From assembly GCA_002706765.1 (NCBI GenBank), contig PAJV01000022.1, positions 1 through 64,000 on the forward strand: 64,000 bases of DNA, given 5' to 3'. Below are positions 37,279-46,655 of the stretch, piece by piece. Position 1 is the stretch's first letter; the number at the start of each line of letters is the position of its first letter. Position numbers and translations under genes: made by a program. The notes beneath the pieces were generated by a model that saw nothing but the letters and a program-made list of their open reading frames with translations, did not search any database and was not told the DNA's origin. The stretch comes from Gimesia sp. GTDB taxonomy: Bacteria; Planctomycetota; Planctomycetia; Planctomycetales; Planctomycetaceae.

Positions 37279-38412
37279 TCAGTTCGCAGCCGGTTTCAGA
37301 TTCTCGGGGCGGGTCAGCCTGGCTGCCGGTCCCAGCGGGCGTTCTTCCTGGTGCGGAAACGCGCGGATCGTGGTCACGATCTGTTTCTGCTGTTCGAATT
37401 CCTTGCCACTGGCCAGTTTCACCGTGGTTTCCAGGAAGCGTTCGATTTTCGATTCGAGGGGCAACCCTGTTTTGCGGTCGATCAGGCACGATCCAAAGGA
37501 TTTTCCGCCCCGGATGTAGAGCTGCACCGATTTTCCATGCTGGTTAATCGGGCTGCTGATTTTGGAAGCAGCGATATCACCGGCAATATTAATGCGGGCG
37601 ATGTTGTCGTTCAACTCGCGCAGCGTGTATTCGGTTTTGAGAACCATCGGGATCGGTTGCGTCAGGCGGCGGGTTTTGATCCAGGTCTCTCCCACGCGGA
37701 TCGCGCCTCCCTTGTGATTTTCGTCAATGTTGTAAGGCAGCAGACCAATACTGTCGTCGATGAAATTGGCGACACCATCATCACCCGACGATTCTGAGAT
37801 CTTGGCCAGCACGGTTTCCCGCTGGCCGGCAGCGGTATTCTGCAGGCAGCGTCTGATAAACTCGTCAAAGCCTACCAGTTCTACGATTTTGTTATCCGGC
37901 CCGATCCAGAAGGAAAAACCGTTATTCACCAGGTATTGATAAGCCTGAACCTGCGGAGGCACGGGGCCTGATGAGCGGTTGGAGTCGTAGTGCACCTGTT
38001 CGCCGGCGATATCATGCGAATATTTCACGCCTGTATAACTCACTTTGAACCGTTTGCGACCATCGTCCCGCAGTTCCTCCACTGTCAACGCCAGGATCAG
38101 TTCCAGTTTTGATGTACTGTTGATAATACCCGCTGAGGAAGCCTGGGAAAGTTTCTGCTCGACAGTTTTAATCATCGGAAATCGCTGGTTGACTTCCAGG
38201 TTCAGTTCCAGCACTTCCACTTTTTCATCTTTCAGCGAAGCGTTCTGCACCTGAATGGTGTTCTGCAGCGGTTTCACAACCTCGGTGGGCTGGGGCGGAG
38301 CCTTATCCTTGACGACTTCCACGGCTTCCTGGCGTTTGGCCCAGAATGACCAACCGGTCCACGCCAGTATCATAATTCCCAGCATCCAGCTGATATAACG
38401 CTTGCCCTGCAT
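37279..38412 (-). CDS. Membrane-anchored DUF6263-like protein
   Basis: A 377-residue protein with one N-terminal membrane anchor (WMLGIMILAWTGWSFWA), then an ordered extracytoplasmic part. LELNLEVNQRFPMIKTVEQKLSQ, a FKVSYTGVKYSHDIAGE strand and SCLIDRKTGLPLESKIERFLE near the end fit DUF6263 proteins, which are beta-rich with a repeated strand-turn-strand layout. Function not known. It is not linked to a neighbour. Confidence 0.65.
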   Translation of the reverse strand: MQGKRYISWMLGIMILAWTGWSFWAKRQEAVEVVKDKAPPQPTEVVKPLQNTIQVQNASLKDEKVEVLELNLEVNQRFPMIKTVEQKLSQASSAGIINSTSKLELILALTVEELRDDGRKRFKVSYTGVKYSHDIAGEQVHYDSNRSSGPVPPQVQAYQYLVNNGFSFWIGPDNKIVELVGFDEFIRRCLQNTAAGQRETVLAKISESSGDDGVANFIDDSIGLLPYNIDENHKGGAIRVGETWIKTRRLTQPIPMVLKTEYTLRELNDNIARINIAGDIAASKISSPINQHGKSVQLYIRGGKSFGSCLIDRKTGLPLESKIERFLETTVKLASGKEFEQQKQIVTTIRAFPHQEERPLGPAARLTRPENLKPAAN

Positions 38413-38558
38413 GGCGACTTTGTCCAGAATAGATAAAGAAAGCTAACGAATGAAGGTTTTTCAATCATTTTGAGATGCAAAACTTATCAGTAATATCGAT
38501 TTAGTGAAAGACGAATTCGGCATCTTCTGATGCGGTTCTTCTTGACGGGGAGATGACA

Positions 38559-39998
38559 ATGCCGGTTGTAATGCGCGCGTTTCTGGCTGCTTTTGTACTC
38601 AGTTTCTGCGGATTCAGCGCCGCTGCTGACCAGAATACAGACACGAAAGACACTCCCCCCAATATCGTGTTTCTGCTCAGCGACGACCAGCGACCGGATA
38701 CGATCGCTGCCCTGGGCAATTCGATCATCAAAACCCCGAACCTGGACGAGTTAGTGAAAGCGGGGACCAGTTTCACCCGCGCTGTTTGTGCCAATCCGAT
38801 CTGCACACCCAGTCGGGCGGAAATTCTCACGGGCGTCAGTGGGTTTCATAACGGCTCCCTGGATTTCGGTAAGCCGATCAAAAAAGAACTCCCCACCTGG
38901 TCCCAGACCCTCTCAAAAGCCGGATATGACACCTGGTACGTCGGCAAATGGCACAATGATGGTAAACCCGTGCTACGTGGATACGATGAGACGCTGGGCC
39001 TGTTTACCGGAGGGGGCGGACGCTGGGCGGTCCCTTCGTATGATGGCAACGGTGTCCCGGTCACCGGTTATCGAGGCTGGATCTTTCAGGATGACGAACG
39101 CCATTTCTTCCCCGAGAAAGGGGTGGGGCTCACCTCAAATATCAGCGAACACTTTGCCGACGCTGCCATTGAATTCATCGATCGCAAGCACGAAAAACCG
39201 TTTTTTCTGCACGTCTGTTTCACGGCACCCCATGACCCGCTGCTGATGCCCATTGGCTATGAGCAGTTCTACGATCCGAACAAGATGCCGGTCCCGAAGA
39301 ACTTTCTGCCTGAGCATCCCTTTGATCATGGTAATTTTGAGGGCCGCGATGAAGCACTCCTCCCCTGGCCACGCACAAAACAGATCGTACAGAACGACCT
39401 CTCCCTCTATTATTCCGTCATTTCCCATCTGGATGCGCAGGTCGGCCGAATTGTCGATGCGTTAAAGAAATCGGGCGAGTGGGAGAATACCATTCTGATC
39501 TATTCCAGCGACCATGGTCTGGCGATGGGCAGTCACGGCCTGCGGGGAAAACAGAACATGTATGAGCACACCGTCAACGTCCCCCTGATCATGGTCGGTC
39601 CCGGAATTCCCGCCGACGTACGATCGAATGCCCAATGCTACCTGCGTGACTTATATCCAACCAGTTGTGATCTGGCCGGTGTTCCCATCCCGAATACGGT
39701 CGAAGGCAAGAGTCTCAAGCCGGTTCTCACAGGTGCACAGGATGCTATCTACGACGAGGTCTTTTGCTACTTCCGCAACTTCCAGCGGATGATCCGCACC
39801 GATCGCTGGAAGCTCATCTACTATCCCCACCTGGATCGGGTCCAGCTGTTTGATCTCAAAGAGGATCCACTGGAACTGCACGACCTGTCAGGAGAGGCCG
39901 CACATCAACAAGTGCGTGACAAACTCCTGAATCAGTTGAATGCCTGGCGAAAACAGCAGGATGATCCTTCTCTGCAGCAAACGGCAGAAAATTCCTGA
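38559..39998 (+). CDS. Secreted sulfatase, type I
   Basis: A 479-residue sulfatase: signal peptide (to about SAAAD), VFLLSDDQRPDTIAALG for the first metal ligands, the formylglycine motif CTPSRAEILTG with Cys82, GKWHNDGKPVLRGYDE, and YSSDHGLAMGSHGLRGKQNMYEH. It resembles iduronate-2-sulfatase/choline-sulfatase type proteins by the D-D-Q-R-P-D start. I chose the ATG at 38559: GGGGAG ends six bases before it, while the ATG at 38553 is directly against the GGGGAG. The gene is a single unit. Confidence 0.93.
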   Translation: MPVVMRAFLAAFVLSFCGFSAAADQNTDTKDTPPNIVFLLSDDQRPDTIAALGNSIIKTPNLDELVKAGTSFTRAVCANPICTPSRAEILTGVSGFHNGSLDFGKPIKKELPTWSQTLSKAGYDTWYVGKWHNDGKPVLRGYDETLGLFTGGGGRWAVPSYDGNGVPVTGYRGWIFQDDERHFFPEKGVGLTSNISEHFADAAIEFIDRKHEKPFFLHVCFTAPHDPLLMPIGYEQFYDPNKMPVPKNFLPEHPFDHGNFEGRDEALLPWPRTKQIVQNDLSLYYSVISHLDAQVGRIVDALKKSGEWENTILIYSSDHGLAMGSHGLRGKQNMYEHTVNVPLIMVGPGIPADVRSNAQCYLRDLYPTSCDLAGVPIPNTVEGKSLKPVLTGAQDAIYDEVFCYFRNFQRMIRTDRWKLIYYPHLDRVQLFDLKEDPLELHDLSGEAAHQQVRDKLLNQLNAWRKQQDDPSLQQTAENS

Positions 39999-40263
39999 GG
40001 GCGGGTCCACAGTGCCGCGAAAATGAGTCCCGTTTGAAATCATTCTGATGGCGCAGCGCGGCTTTGTGTGGATCTTACAATCGATTCCGCTGGACAGTCT
40101 GTCTGGAGTGAAAAAACGTAACTCTTTATTGTGTTATGTTTTAAAGAGTCGGTTTTTCTGTCTCTGAGTTCAAATCGATATAATTGGCATATTTTACGCT
40201 CTTCTCTCAAACCGTTCACATCACAACGCGGGCAGCAACGGTTTTACCAAAGGGGAGAGAGTC

Positions 40264-42360
40264 ATGATGATCCATAAGAAAGTCCGTTATTTCAAGCAGC
40301 CGTTTCGGATGTTACTGTCATTGGCACTGGTGGGGGGGATCTGTAGCTCTCCCTTGATGGCGGCTGATAAATCATCAGATCGCAAGAACCGCAGTTCCAG
40401 TCGCAGCATTCAAAGCAGCAAAAAAAGTTCGTCCAGTTCCACTAAGCCCCAACGTATCGTACGTCCCCAGACCACTAAGCCCCAGATCACACGGCCCCAG
40501 TCCACACGGCTACCGTCTTCTTCTAACGCGAAGACTCTGCCACGACCTTCCGGCAAAAGCGTCAAAAACTTTTCAGGGAACATCAGCCCGAAAGTCAGCG
40601 ACAGGGGAAGCAGTCGGCCTTCGAAATCATTCAAAGCCATTCCACCGTCAACACGACCTGACTTCAAACTGCCTCAGTTTGGAAAGCAGAACAGCATCAA
40701 GCTGGATACCAAACATCTGAATCCGCGGATTCCTGATCGCAAAGTACCAGATCGTAAAGTGCCCGGTCGCAAAATACCAGATCTCAAAATTCCTGAGCAC
40801 AAAATCCCAGACAGAAAAATCCCGGATCGCAAGATTCCCGACCGAAAAGTTCCTGATCGTAAAATTCCGAACCTGAAGATTCCTGATCGAACAGTCGATC
40901 CTGGTAAGTTTGTGCCGAAACCAGGCAAGATCACAAGACCATCAAAGCCTGGTTTTGACAACAACGTCTTTAAACCCGGCAATGGAAAATTCGATCCGAA
41001 GCCTGGCAAAGGTAATCACGTCTTCAAGCCAGGAAATAACATTCAGAAACCAGGGAAAAAACCGAATCAGATCGGCAAGTTCCCCCAAGGAATTGATCTT
41101 GAGAAAGATTTTTCCAAAGGCAAACAGTTTGGCCCTTCCAAAAAGTGGCTCGGCAAAAATGGCGTGCCTTTGAACAAGGATCTCTTCAAAAATAAAAACA
41201 TCAAACCACTCAAGTTGAATCTCGATAAACAGCTGCAGGCTGGAAAATTCAACGCCCTGATCAACAGTAAGCACCACAAACAGTGGAATCTGAAGAAACA
41301 GTTTGAACTGCATAAGAAAGGTGACGTTGCCCGTCAGTTAAATCTGAATCACCACCTGCTCAAGCATGGTGGCTGGAGAAATCGAAGCCTGTTCGGCAAT
41401 ATGGCGAATTCCTTCACCCACACTCACTTCGGCAGCTGGTACGCCGGACCTGGCATGTACCCCAGCTATTGCTGGAGCCCACACTGGTCTGCCTGGGTGG
41501 ACTGGTGCTGGTGGGACTGGTGTCACCCCATCTGTGATCCCCGACCGATGATCTGTCGTCCCATCATCTGGGAACCTTGCGGCCCCTGGGTCTGGTATGA
41601 CTGTCCTGTCTGGCAGCCGCTGCCCATCGTGACCTGTGGTACCTGGGTGGATGTGGAACCGATCGTCATTGACAGTGGTCTTGACCTGCAGATGCTGGCA
41701 GTCCGTTTTGTTGACTCAGGACATGCGGAAGAAGAACTGGGACCGCGTTTCCGCGTCTGGTTCCGCAATAACAGTGTGGTTGATATCAACCAGCCCTTCA
41801 ATGTCATGCTGCTGGCTTCCAACTCACGGGAAGCAGTTGCCGGAGTGCCTGAAGCAGGGACCCGCGTTGACAATATCGCTGCAGGCCAGATCCAGACTGT
41901 TGATATTCGTCTGCCTTTCGCAGCCAGTACACTCTCGACGGATGCAGAAGGAAATCAGGTTCCCTTCGAACAGTTGCACGTGCTGATCGATTCCCACCGG
42001 GAAATTCCGGAAGCTTTTGAAGAGAACAACGGTTCTGTCGTGGCACGCGTTGATGTGCTGCCCGTCGATCCGGCCCTGTTTTCTGCAGATTCCGATGTCG
42101 TCTTCAGTGGCGGCATGGTCAATCTGGCCGGTGAAGGTCTGGGACCGGAACCAGGCAAAGTCCTGATGTCTCTGAATGGCATGAACTTCGAAGCAGAAAT
42201 TTATGGCTGGTACGACCTGGGTGTTCGCATCCAGCTGCCCGAACTGCCTCTGCTGGATGCAGCGGATGCTACCTTCGTGATCGTACGCGGCGATGGTGCG
42301 GCATCCAACCCGATCGATTTGCAACTGGCACCGCAGGTCGCTGCTGTCAGTGCTGAGTAA
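40264..42360 (+). CDS. Lysine/proline-repeat, Trp/Cys-rich secreted protein with CARDB and TIG-like domains
   Basis: A 698-residue exported protein with an unusual layout: signal peptide (to about MAADK), a Ser/Lys/Arg-rich basic stretch (35-130), eleven units of (I/V)PDRK (156-210), a Lys/Pro/Gly-rich stretch to about 380, then a block (391-466) with about 13 Trp and 8 Cys. The last 220 residues hold a CARDB-like domain (LDLQMLAVRFVDSGHAEEELG, VWFRNNSVVDINQPF) and a TIG-like domain (VFSGGMVNLAGEGLGPEPGKVLMS). The basic repeat could bind acidic polymers or the envelope. GGGGAGAGAG precedes the ATG. A double-hairpin terminator follows. Confidence 0.8.
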   Translation: MMIHKKVRYFKQPFRMLLSLALVGGICSSPLMAADKSSDRKNRSSSRSIQSSKKSSSSSTKPQRIVRPQTTKPQITRPQSTRLPSSSNAKTLPRPSGKSVKNFSGNISPKVSDRGSSRPSKSFKAIPPSTRPDFKLPQFGKQNSIKLDTKHLNPRIPDRKVPDRKVPGRKIPDLKIPEHKIPDRKIPDRKIPDRKVPDRKIPNLKIPDRTVDPGKFVPKPGKITRPSKPGFDNNVFKPGNGKFDPKPGKGNHVFKPGNNIQKPGKKPNQIGKFPQGIDLEKDFSKGKQFGPSKKWLGKNGVPLNKDLFKNKNIKPLKLNLDKQLQAGKFNALINSKHHKQWNLKKQFELHKKGDVARQLNLNHHLLKHGGWRNRSLFGNMANSFTHTHFGSWYAGPGMYPSYCWSPHWSAWVDWCWWDWCHPICDPRPMICRPIIWEPCGPWVWYDCPVWQPLPIVTCGTWVDVEPIVIDSGLDLQMLAVRFVDSGHAEEELGPRFRVWFRNNSVVDINQPFNVMLLASNSREAVAGVPEAGTRVDNIAAGQIQTVDIRLPFAASTLSTDAEGNQVPFEQLHVLIDSHREIPEAFEENNGSVVARVDVLPVDPALFSADSDVVFSGGMVNLAGEGLGPEPGKVLMSLNGMNFEAEIYGWYDLGVRIQLPELPLLDAADATFVIVRGDGAASNPIDLQLAPQVAAVSAE
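40729..40893 (+). repeat. Tandem 15-bp coding repeat, eleven units
   Basis: Encodes repeats of five residues (I/V)PDRK in the protein at 40264-42360. Units differ by single-base changes (R to L, H or G) and are not identical, so expansion is not recent. Confidence 0.9.
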
Positions 42361-42373
42361 CGGAAGTGTGCGT

Positions 42374-42438
42374 GGGATGGCTTGGAGCCATCCCGGGTTC
42401 CGAACAGGGAGCAGGCAATGTGTCTGCTCCCTTTTTTT
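42374..42438 (+). terminator. Double-hairpin Rho-independent terminator
   Basis: A perfect 9-bp stem with a TGG loop (42374-42394) is followed by an 8-bp stem (42407-42414 with 42424-42431) and seven T (42432-42438). It ends the transcript of the Lys/Pro-repeat protein. Confidence 0.9.
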
Positions 42439-42514
42439 AATTGGAGTCCTTGTTGCAGGCGCACTACAATGGGTTTTCCAGACTCAGTAACTCTGTTATC
42501 CCGCTCGCAATGGA

Positions 42515-43327
42515 TTGAATCTCCTGAAAACGTTTCTCCATGAATTCTGGCTGTTCGGAATCAAACAGGCGTCCGCCTGTATCTTTGGTGGTTTTCTGCT
42601 GACGCTGATGATCATCACCCGCTTCTGGTATCCGATCGATTTTCTCTATCGATACGACTTTCTGTTTCTGGCTGCGATTGCCTTCCAGGTCTGCCTGCTC
42701 TGTTTCCGACTCGAATCCCCGCGCGAAGCGGTCGTGATTCTGATCTTTCATATCGTGGCAACAGTGATGGAACTGTTTAAAACGTCGGACGGCATTCGTT
42801 CCTGGCAATACCCGGAGCCGTTTGAGATAGGTATCGGCAATGTGCCTCTGTTTGCCGGCTTCATGTACAGCGCTGTGGGCAGCTACATCGCCCGGGTCTG
42901 GCGGATCTTTGATTTTCGTTACTCAAGTTATCCCCCCTTCTGGAGCACGGTCGTACTGGTGACGCTGATTTATGCCAACTTTTTTACCCATCACTATGTC
43001 GTGGATATTCGCTGGGCGCTGATTGTTGCCAGCCTGTTGATGTTCGGCCGGGTGATGATCTATTTCAAAATGAACCGCGTCCATCGTCGCATGCCCCTGG
43101 TGCTGGGCTGGCTGCTCGTCGCGTTGTTTATCTGGTTCGCGGAAAACCTGGCGACGTATGCCAATGTCTGGATCTACCCCATGCAGAAACACCACTGGCA
43201 GCTGGTTTCGCTTTCGAAACTGGTGGCCTGGTACCTGCTGATGATGCTCAGCTTTGTGCTGGTCTCCCTGGTAAATCGTCCCTTAAAGATTGGTGATCCT
43301 GCCCTGCAGGAAGTGAATCATAATTGA
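42515..43327 (+). CDS. DUF817 family integral membrane protein
   Basis: A 270-residue protein with about eight hydrophobic segments. [27 protein letters not shown] and [24 protein letters not shown] are the DUF817 signature. No function is known for the family as far as I am aware. The start is TTG at 42515: an in-frame stop lies upstream, no ATG is in frame, and homology begins here. The gene converges on the DUF1559-associated lipoprotein gene (22-bp gap). Confidence 0.85.
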   Translation: MNLLKTFLHEFWLFGIKQASACIFGGFLLTLMIITRFWYPIDFLYRYDFLFLAAIAFQVCLLCFRLESPREAVVILIFHIVATVMELFKTSDGIRSWQYPEPFEIGIGNVPLFAGFMYSAVGSYIARVWRIFDFRYSSYPPFWSTVVLVTLIYANFFTHHYVVDIRWALIVASLLMFGRVMIYFKMNRVHRRMPLVLGWLLVALFIWFAENLATYANVWIYPMQKHHWQLVSLSKLVAWYLLMMLSFVLVSLVNRPLKIGDPALQEVNHN

Positions 43328-43348
43328 GCCGGTACAGACTGTTTGGTT

Positions 43349-43774
43349 TCAGTCACTCAGTTCCAGTTTGATTTCCGGGTTCGATTCCGACACCGTAATC
43401 TTGAGCGGTGTGGTCGTCGGGCTGCTGTATTTGATCGGAATCGCACTTTTCATCGAAACCCCTTCCGGCGTGGATTCATAAGCATTCACGGTCACCTGGT
43501 GTTCGCCGGGAATGGCGCCGTCATCTTTCTCGAAAGTGCGCAAGGTGAATTTACCGGTTGTGTCCGATCGTCCCGTTGCCGGTTTACGCCCCTGCAGGGG
43601 ATAAAACATGATCGACGCATCGGTCACCGGTTTGCCCTGGTAGGTGACGACTCCCCTCACGGCAACGGTTTCCGGCAGATCCTCATCAGTGCCGCCGCCA
43701 CAACCGCTGCACCACAGGCAGAGGGCGAGGGAAAACAGGATTCCCGCCCGGGCAGGATTCTTTGTATTCAGCAT
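43349..43774 (-). CDS. Small lipoprotein with carboxypeptidase-regulatory-like domain
   Basis: A 141-residue protein starting at the ATG 43774 (GGGAG seven bases upstream; the longer frame from 43834 would overlap the preceding gene). The signal ends in a lipobox-like LWCSGC. The mature part is one beta-sandwich of transthyretin or carboxypeptidase regulatory type: VRGVVTYQGKPVTDASIMFYP, TGRSDTTGKFTLRTF and GEHQVTVNAYE. Planctomycete genomes have many such proteins right behind DUF1559 genes. It is 56 bp downstream of one here, same strand. Confidence 0.82.
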   Translation of the reverse strand: MLNTKNPARAGILFSLALCLWCSGCGGGTDEDLPETVAVRGVVTYQGKPVTDASIMFYPLQGRKPATGRSDTTGKFTLRTFEKDDGAIPGEHQVTVNAYESTPEGVSMKSAIPIKYSSPTTTPLKITVSESNPEIKLELSD

Positions 43775-43830
43775 CTTTATCTCCCGCTCAGATTTCATGA
43801 GCAACTTCAAGTGTGATGTTTCGTTGTCAC

Positions 43831-44784
43831 TCAATAGCTGAAACCACCGACGGGCAGGCCGTCCTGGGGATGTCCCAGTTGTTGATAGGTGAGAAAATCC
43901 ATGTTCTCACTGAAGAAGTGCACGCTGCCATCCACCAGGAGAAAATGGGCGCCTCCTTCGTGATAACTGGAGGCGGCGAAGCCATCCACCCAGCCATGCG
44001 CGCCGGAACTGATGCGGGTCTGCGCATTGCCCCAGACCGCAAACGGGTGGTTAATGGGATACGCGGTCGTCATCGGTGAGTGCCAGGCAGCCCAGGAGGA
44101 CCAGGCATGAAATCCGGGAGAATTCTCACCCACAAACAGGACATTCGACGTGCCATCCAGTACATCACGCATCTTCATGGTCCGGTTCGGTGTCACAAGA
44201 CTGTTGCCGCCACCGCTGGCCTGCAGTCCCATTCGACGGTCAAACATGCCGTGGGGCATCGGCGAGGCAGCCAGGGTCTGGTCAAAGGCGCGGCCGTCAA
44301 CACCCTTGTAAGTGGTCACGGCAATGTTGTTTCGCGAAGCAGCCGGACACGTTGCTGGAAAACACCAGTTCGACCAGACCATATTTCCCCCGCTCACATT
44401 ATTCGCCGAGGGATCACTGGGGCAGTGATACAGGTTCAATGGCGTCTGCGCGACTTCCAGGTTCCCGGCATCGACAATATTTCCGTTGAAGTTGATTTTG
44501 TTATACAGGGGAGACTGATCTACATAGGGCAGGATCAATGCCCGCCAGCCAAACGAATTTCCCGTATCGCCGTGACTGATGGGGAAGACATTGTGGCTGT
44601 CGTGGTAGTTGTGTGTCGCCAGTCCCAGCTGCTTCAGATTGTTTTTACACTGGCTTCGGCGGGCCGCTTCCCGCGCCTGTTGAACAGCGGGCAGCAGCAG
44701 GGCAATCAGAATGGCAATAATAGCAATCACAACCAGAAGTTCGATGAGCGTGAATCCGCGATTCTTAAAGATGGAATGTTTCAT
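43831..44784 (-). CDS. DUF1559 prepilin-type protein
   Basis: A 317-residue pseudopilin-like protein. N-terminal [25 protein letters not shown] is the type IV prepilin/type II secretion cleavage and membrane motif: cleavage after Gly10 with Phe11 first and Glu at +5. The DUF1559 body starts [30 protein letters not shown]; near the C-terminus is [20 protein letters not shown], the H-x9-DG signature. DUF1559 proteins are very numerous in planctomycetes and their role is not settled. GAGAGGGA lies before the ATG. Confidence 0.95.
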   Translation of the reverse strand: MKHSIFKNRGFTLIELLVVIAIIAILIALLLPAVQQAREAARRSQCKNNLKQLGLATHNYHDSHNVFPISHGDTGNSFGWRALILPYVDQSPLYNKINFNGNIVDAGNLEVAQTPLNLYHCPSDPSANNVSGGNMVWSNWCFPATCPAASRNNIAVTTYKGVDGRAFDQTLAASPMPHGMFDRRMGLQASGGGNSLVTPNRTMKMRDVLDGTSNVLFVGENSPGFHAWSSWAAWHSPMTTAYPINHPFAVWGNAQTRISSGAHGWVDGFAASSYHEGGAHFLLVDGSVHFFSENMDFLTYQQLGHPQDGLPVGGFSY

Positions 44785-44927
44785 CTTTTGTCCCTCTCAA
44801 ACAGTTAAAAATACTGCGCAGGCCTGCCCGGGGGGAGTGGAGCGAACACAGTCGCACCTGGGCCTGACAGCGATGGATAAATATAAATGATTTAAATGTA
44901 GATCGATTGCGCTTTCTGTCTCAATTT

Positions 44928-46109
44928 CTATGTTTTGGGTGGTGTCACCGTTTCCGGTGCCGGACCAAGTGTCATCCCGGTATAAACTTCTGCAGGGATG
45001 ATGCTGGTTTCGGATGTTTCGATGGGGAGCGCGCCGCTGCGCATCTGGTTCAGTAATTCGACTGCACGATGTCCCAGCTGGGTTTCGTTTACGGTGACCG
45101 ATGCGATCTGCTGCTGGAGCACGCTGTGCCGAATCTTGTCTCCGACGCCGATCAGCGATATGTCTTCAGGCATCCGCAGTCCCATTCTTGTCAGATGCAG
45201 GTAAATCCGCTCCGCCATCGAGTCGAAGCTGGTGAAGATTGCCGTAGGACGCTCTGGTCGATTCAGGATTCGCTGCAGGGCCGCTTCGATTTCACCGTCC
45301 AGTTCCTGCATATCAATGACACCGTCCGCTCCGAAGTAGCAGTGCTCGGCTGCCAGTTCGCAGTTGACGTGGGCCAGGGCGTTGCGAAAGCCGTCCAGGT
45401 AGAGATCGGTTGTCTGCGTGCAGTGCGGCGCGAAAAAGGAAACGCGACGATGACCCCGTTTGACTAAGGCGTCTCCTGCCAGCACGCCGATCTGTTGAAA
45501 CGGGAGTCCCAGCAGTGGAGCCGTGATTCCTTCGACAGGACGGTGACACAGGACCACGGGGATTCCCGCTTTCTGTAACTGGCGGATCTGGTAGGCGGGA
45601 GTGGGGGGCGTACTGGCTGGTACAATCGCCACGCCCCCGACCTGATTGTCGATCAGCTGCAGAATCGCATTCCCCTGTTTATCAATATTGTTTCGCGTAC
45701 AGCAGACCAGCATCTGATTCTGGGACTGGCTGGATGATTCTTCAAAGCTGTGCTGCAGAGACGGGTAGTACCCTGAGAATACTTCCGGAATCACCAGAGC
45801 CAGGATATCCAGGCCGCTGGCCAGTCGCTGTCGCGCGTTTTCATGTACGAACGTGCCTTTGCCCTGGACACGGCTGACCAGGCCATCCCGTTCGAGTACC
45901 CCCATCGCCTGGCGAATGGTGCTGCGGGCGCTCTCAAACAGGGTAGCCAGCTGCTGTTCAGACGGGAGTGCCATGCCGGGCAAAAGGACTCCGTCCTGAA
46001 TCTGCTTTTTGAGATGATCCTGTATGCGTTCATACTTCGCGCGGGGTGAATTTAATTCACCATCATCGGGCAAAGTGGTTGTTTCAAGTAATCTGGTGGC
46101 TGATAACAC
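44928..46109 (-). CDS. AraR-like transcriptional regulator (GntR-type HTH with LacI-type sensor)
   Basis: The protein has a winged-helix GntR domain near its N-terminus (KYERIQDHLKKQIQDGVL, then LPSEQQLATLFESARSTIRQAM and RVQGKGTFV) fused to a periplasmic-binding-protein-like sugar sensor (LVIPEVFSGYYP, GVAIVPAS, VVLCHRPVEG, RGHRRVSFFAPH, ERPTAIFTSFDSMAERIY). This arrangement matches AraR of Bacillus subtilis. I place the start at the GTG 46109, not the TTG 46184, because the TTGACA at 46184-46179 looks like a -35 box. Two GTACGTAC octamers upstream match the AraR operator core, so autorepression is likely. The effector is unknown. Confidence 0.8.
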   Translation of the reverse strand: MLSATRLLETTTLPDDGELNSPRAKYERIQDHLKKQIQDGVLLPGMALPSEQQLATLFESARSTIRQAMGVLERDGLVSRVQGKGTFVHENARQRLASGLDILALVIPEVFSGYYPSLQHSFEESSSQSQNQMLVCCTRNNIDKQGNAILQLIDNQVGGVAIVPASTPPTPAYQIRQLQKAGIPVVLCHRPVEGITAPLLGLPFQQIGVLAGDALVKRGHRRVSFFAPHCTQTTDLYLDGFRNALAHVNCELAAEHCYFGADGVIDMQELDGEIEAALQRILNRPERPTAIFTSFDSMAERIYLHLTRMGLRMPEDISLIGVGDKIRHSVLQQQIASVTVNETQLGHRAVELLNQMRSGALPIETSETSIIPAEVYTGMTLGPAPETVTPPKT

Positions 46110-46145
46110 CTTGAAGGTATCCCTGAATTGAGATAGAAATGAAAG

Positions 46146-46153
46146 GTACGTAC
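46146..46153. promoter_or_regulatory. AraR-type operator core, site 1
   Basis: Palindromic GTACGTAC followed by AAT. It lies just downstream of the suggested -10 region of the regulator gene, so binding there would block its own transcription. The reported AraR consensus in Bacillus subtilis contains the same octamer. Confidence 0.6.
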
Positions 46154-46178
46154 AATATGGTACAAGTGGAACTCTGTC

Positions 46179-46184
46179 TGTCAA
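46179..46184 (-). promoter_or_regulatory. Possible -35 box of the AraR-like gene
   Basis: TTGACA on the minus strand, with an ACCATATT stretch 17-19 bases away as a weak -10. It coincides with the TTG that would extend the reading frame, which is why I prefer the later GTG start. Confidence 0.45.
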
Positions 46185-46218
46185 ACAAAATTCAGAGAGA
46201 ATCGACCTGAAAAATGCA

Positions 46219-46239
46219 GCAGGTCCTGAAATGACCTGC
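46219..46239. promoter_or_regulatory. Perfect 7-bp inverted repeat in the regulator-operon spacer
   Basis: GCAGGTC and GACCTGC with a seven-base spacer. It lies between the two AraR-type octamers. The binding factor is unknown. Confidence 0.35.
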
Positions 46240-46279
46240 CCCGTTGGTACAAAAGAATACCTTGTTTTGCGTTAAATAC

Positions 46280-46287
46280 GTACGTAC
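46280..46287. promoter_or_regulatory. AraR-type operator core, site 2
   Basis: Second perfect GTACGTAC octamer, within the longer palindrome TACGTACGTA at 46277-46286, 134 bp from site 1. Two separated sites would suit DNA looping, which is how AraR acts at its own promoter. Confidence 0.6.
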
Positions 46288-46655
46288 TATAGCAATACGG
46301 GTTTGCGTGAATTCAGGTTAAGTTCCACCCAGTATTTGAGAAAGTGGTTTTTCCGGCAGGGAAAAAGGAACCACTCCGCCTATGATCAAAGGGGGTGTGG
46401 CAGTCACATCAGCGGCAAGGTTGCCTGCGTATGAGGGGGAACCCCACTGCCGTACAGTGCAAAGTCTGCGGTGTCTGCAACAGAAAATTAATCGTTCCCG
46501 GTATTCAAAGCGGAATCCTGCTTGCATCCCGTGAATAAACTGTTTCTACTATTTAAGTAGTGTATATTGCGAAAATTCCTGCCTGATCTGAATCACGGGA
46601 CAAACTCCCGGTTTACCTTGGGTTTAGAACAAACTGACCCCCAGCAAATTGAATC

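Larger units (their letters stand above)
46110..46655. other. 546-bp regulatory intergenic region between the AraR-like gene and the terpenoid operon
   Basis: Contains two GTACGTAC octamers, a TTGACA box and a GCAGGTC/GACCTGC inverted repeat. The part from 46320 to 46560 has several short G/C-rich stems, but I could not match it to a known riboswitch. Any promoter of the operon at 46656 should lie here. Confidence 0.5.

Noticed and set aside
40729-40893. CRISPR-like tandem repeats
   Set aside because: The 15-bp units are coding, in frame, without spacers.
46318-46560. Possible cobalamin-type riboswitch upstream of the terpenoid run
   Set aside because: GGGAAC and CACTGCC strings recall a B12 box, but the order and the pairing do not fit on either strand.
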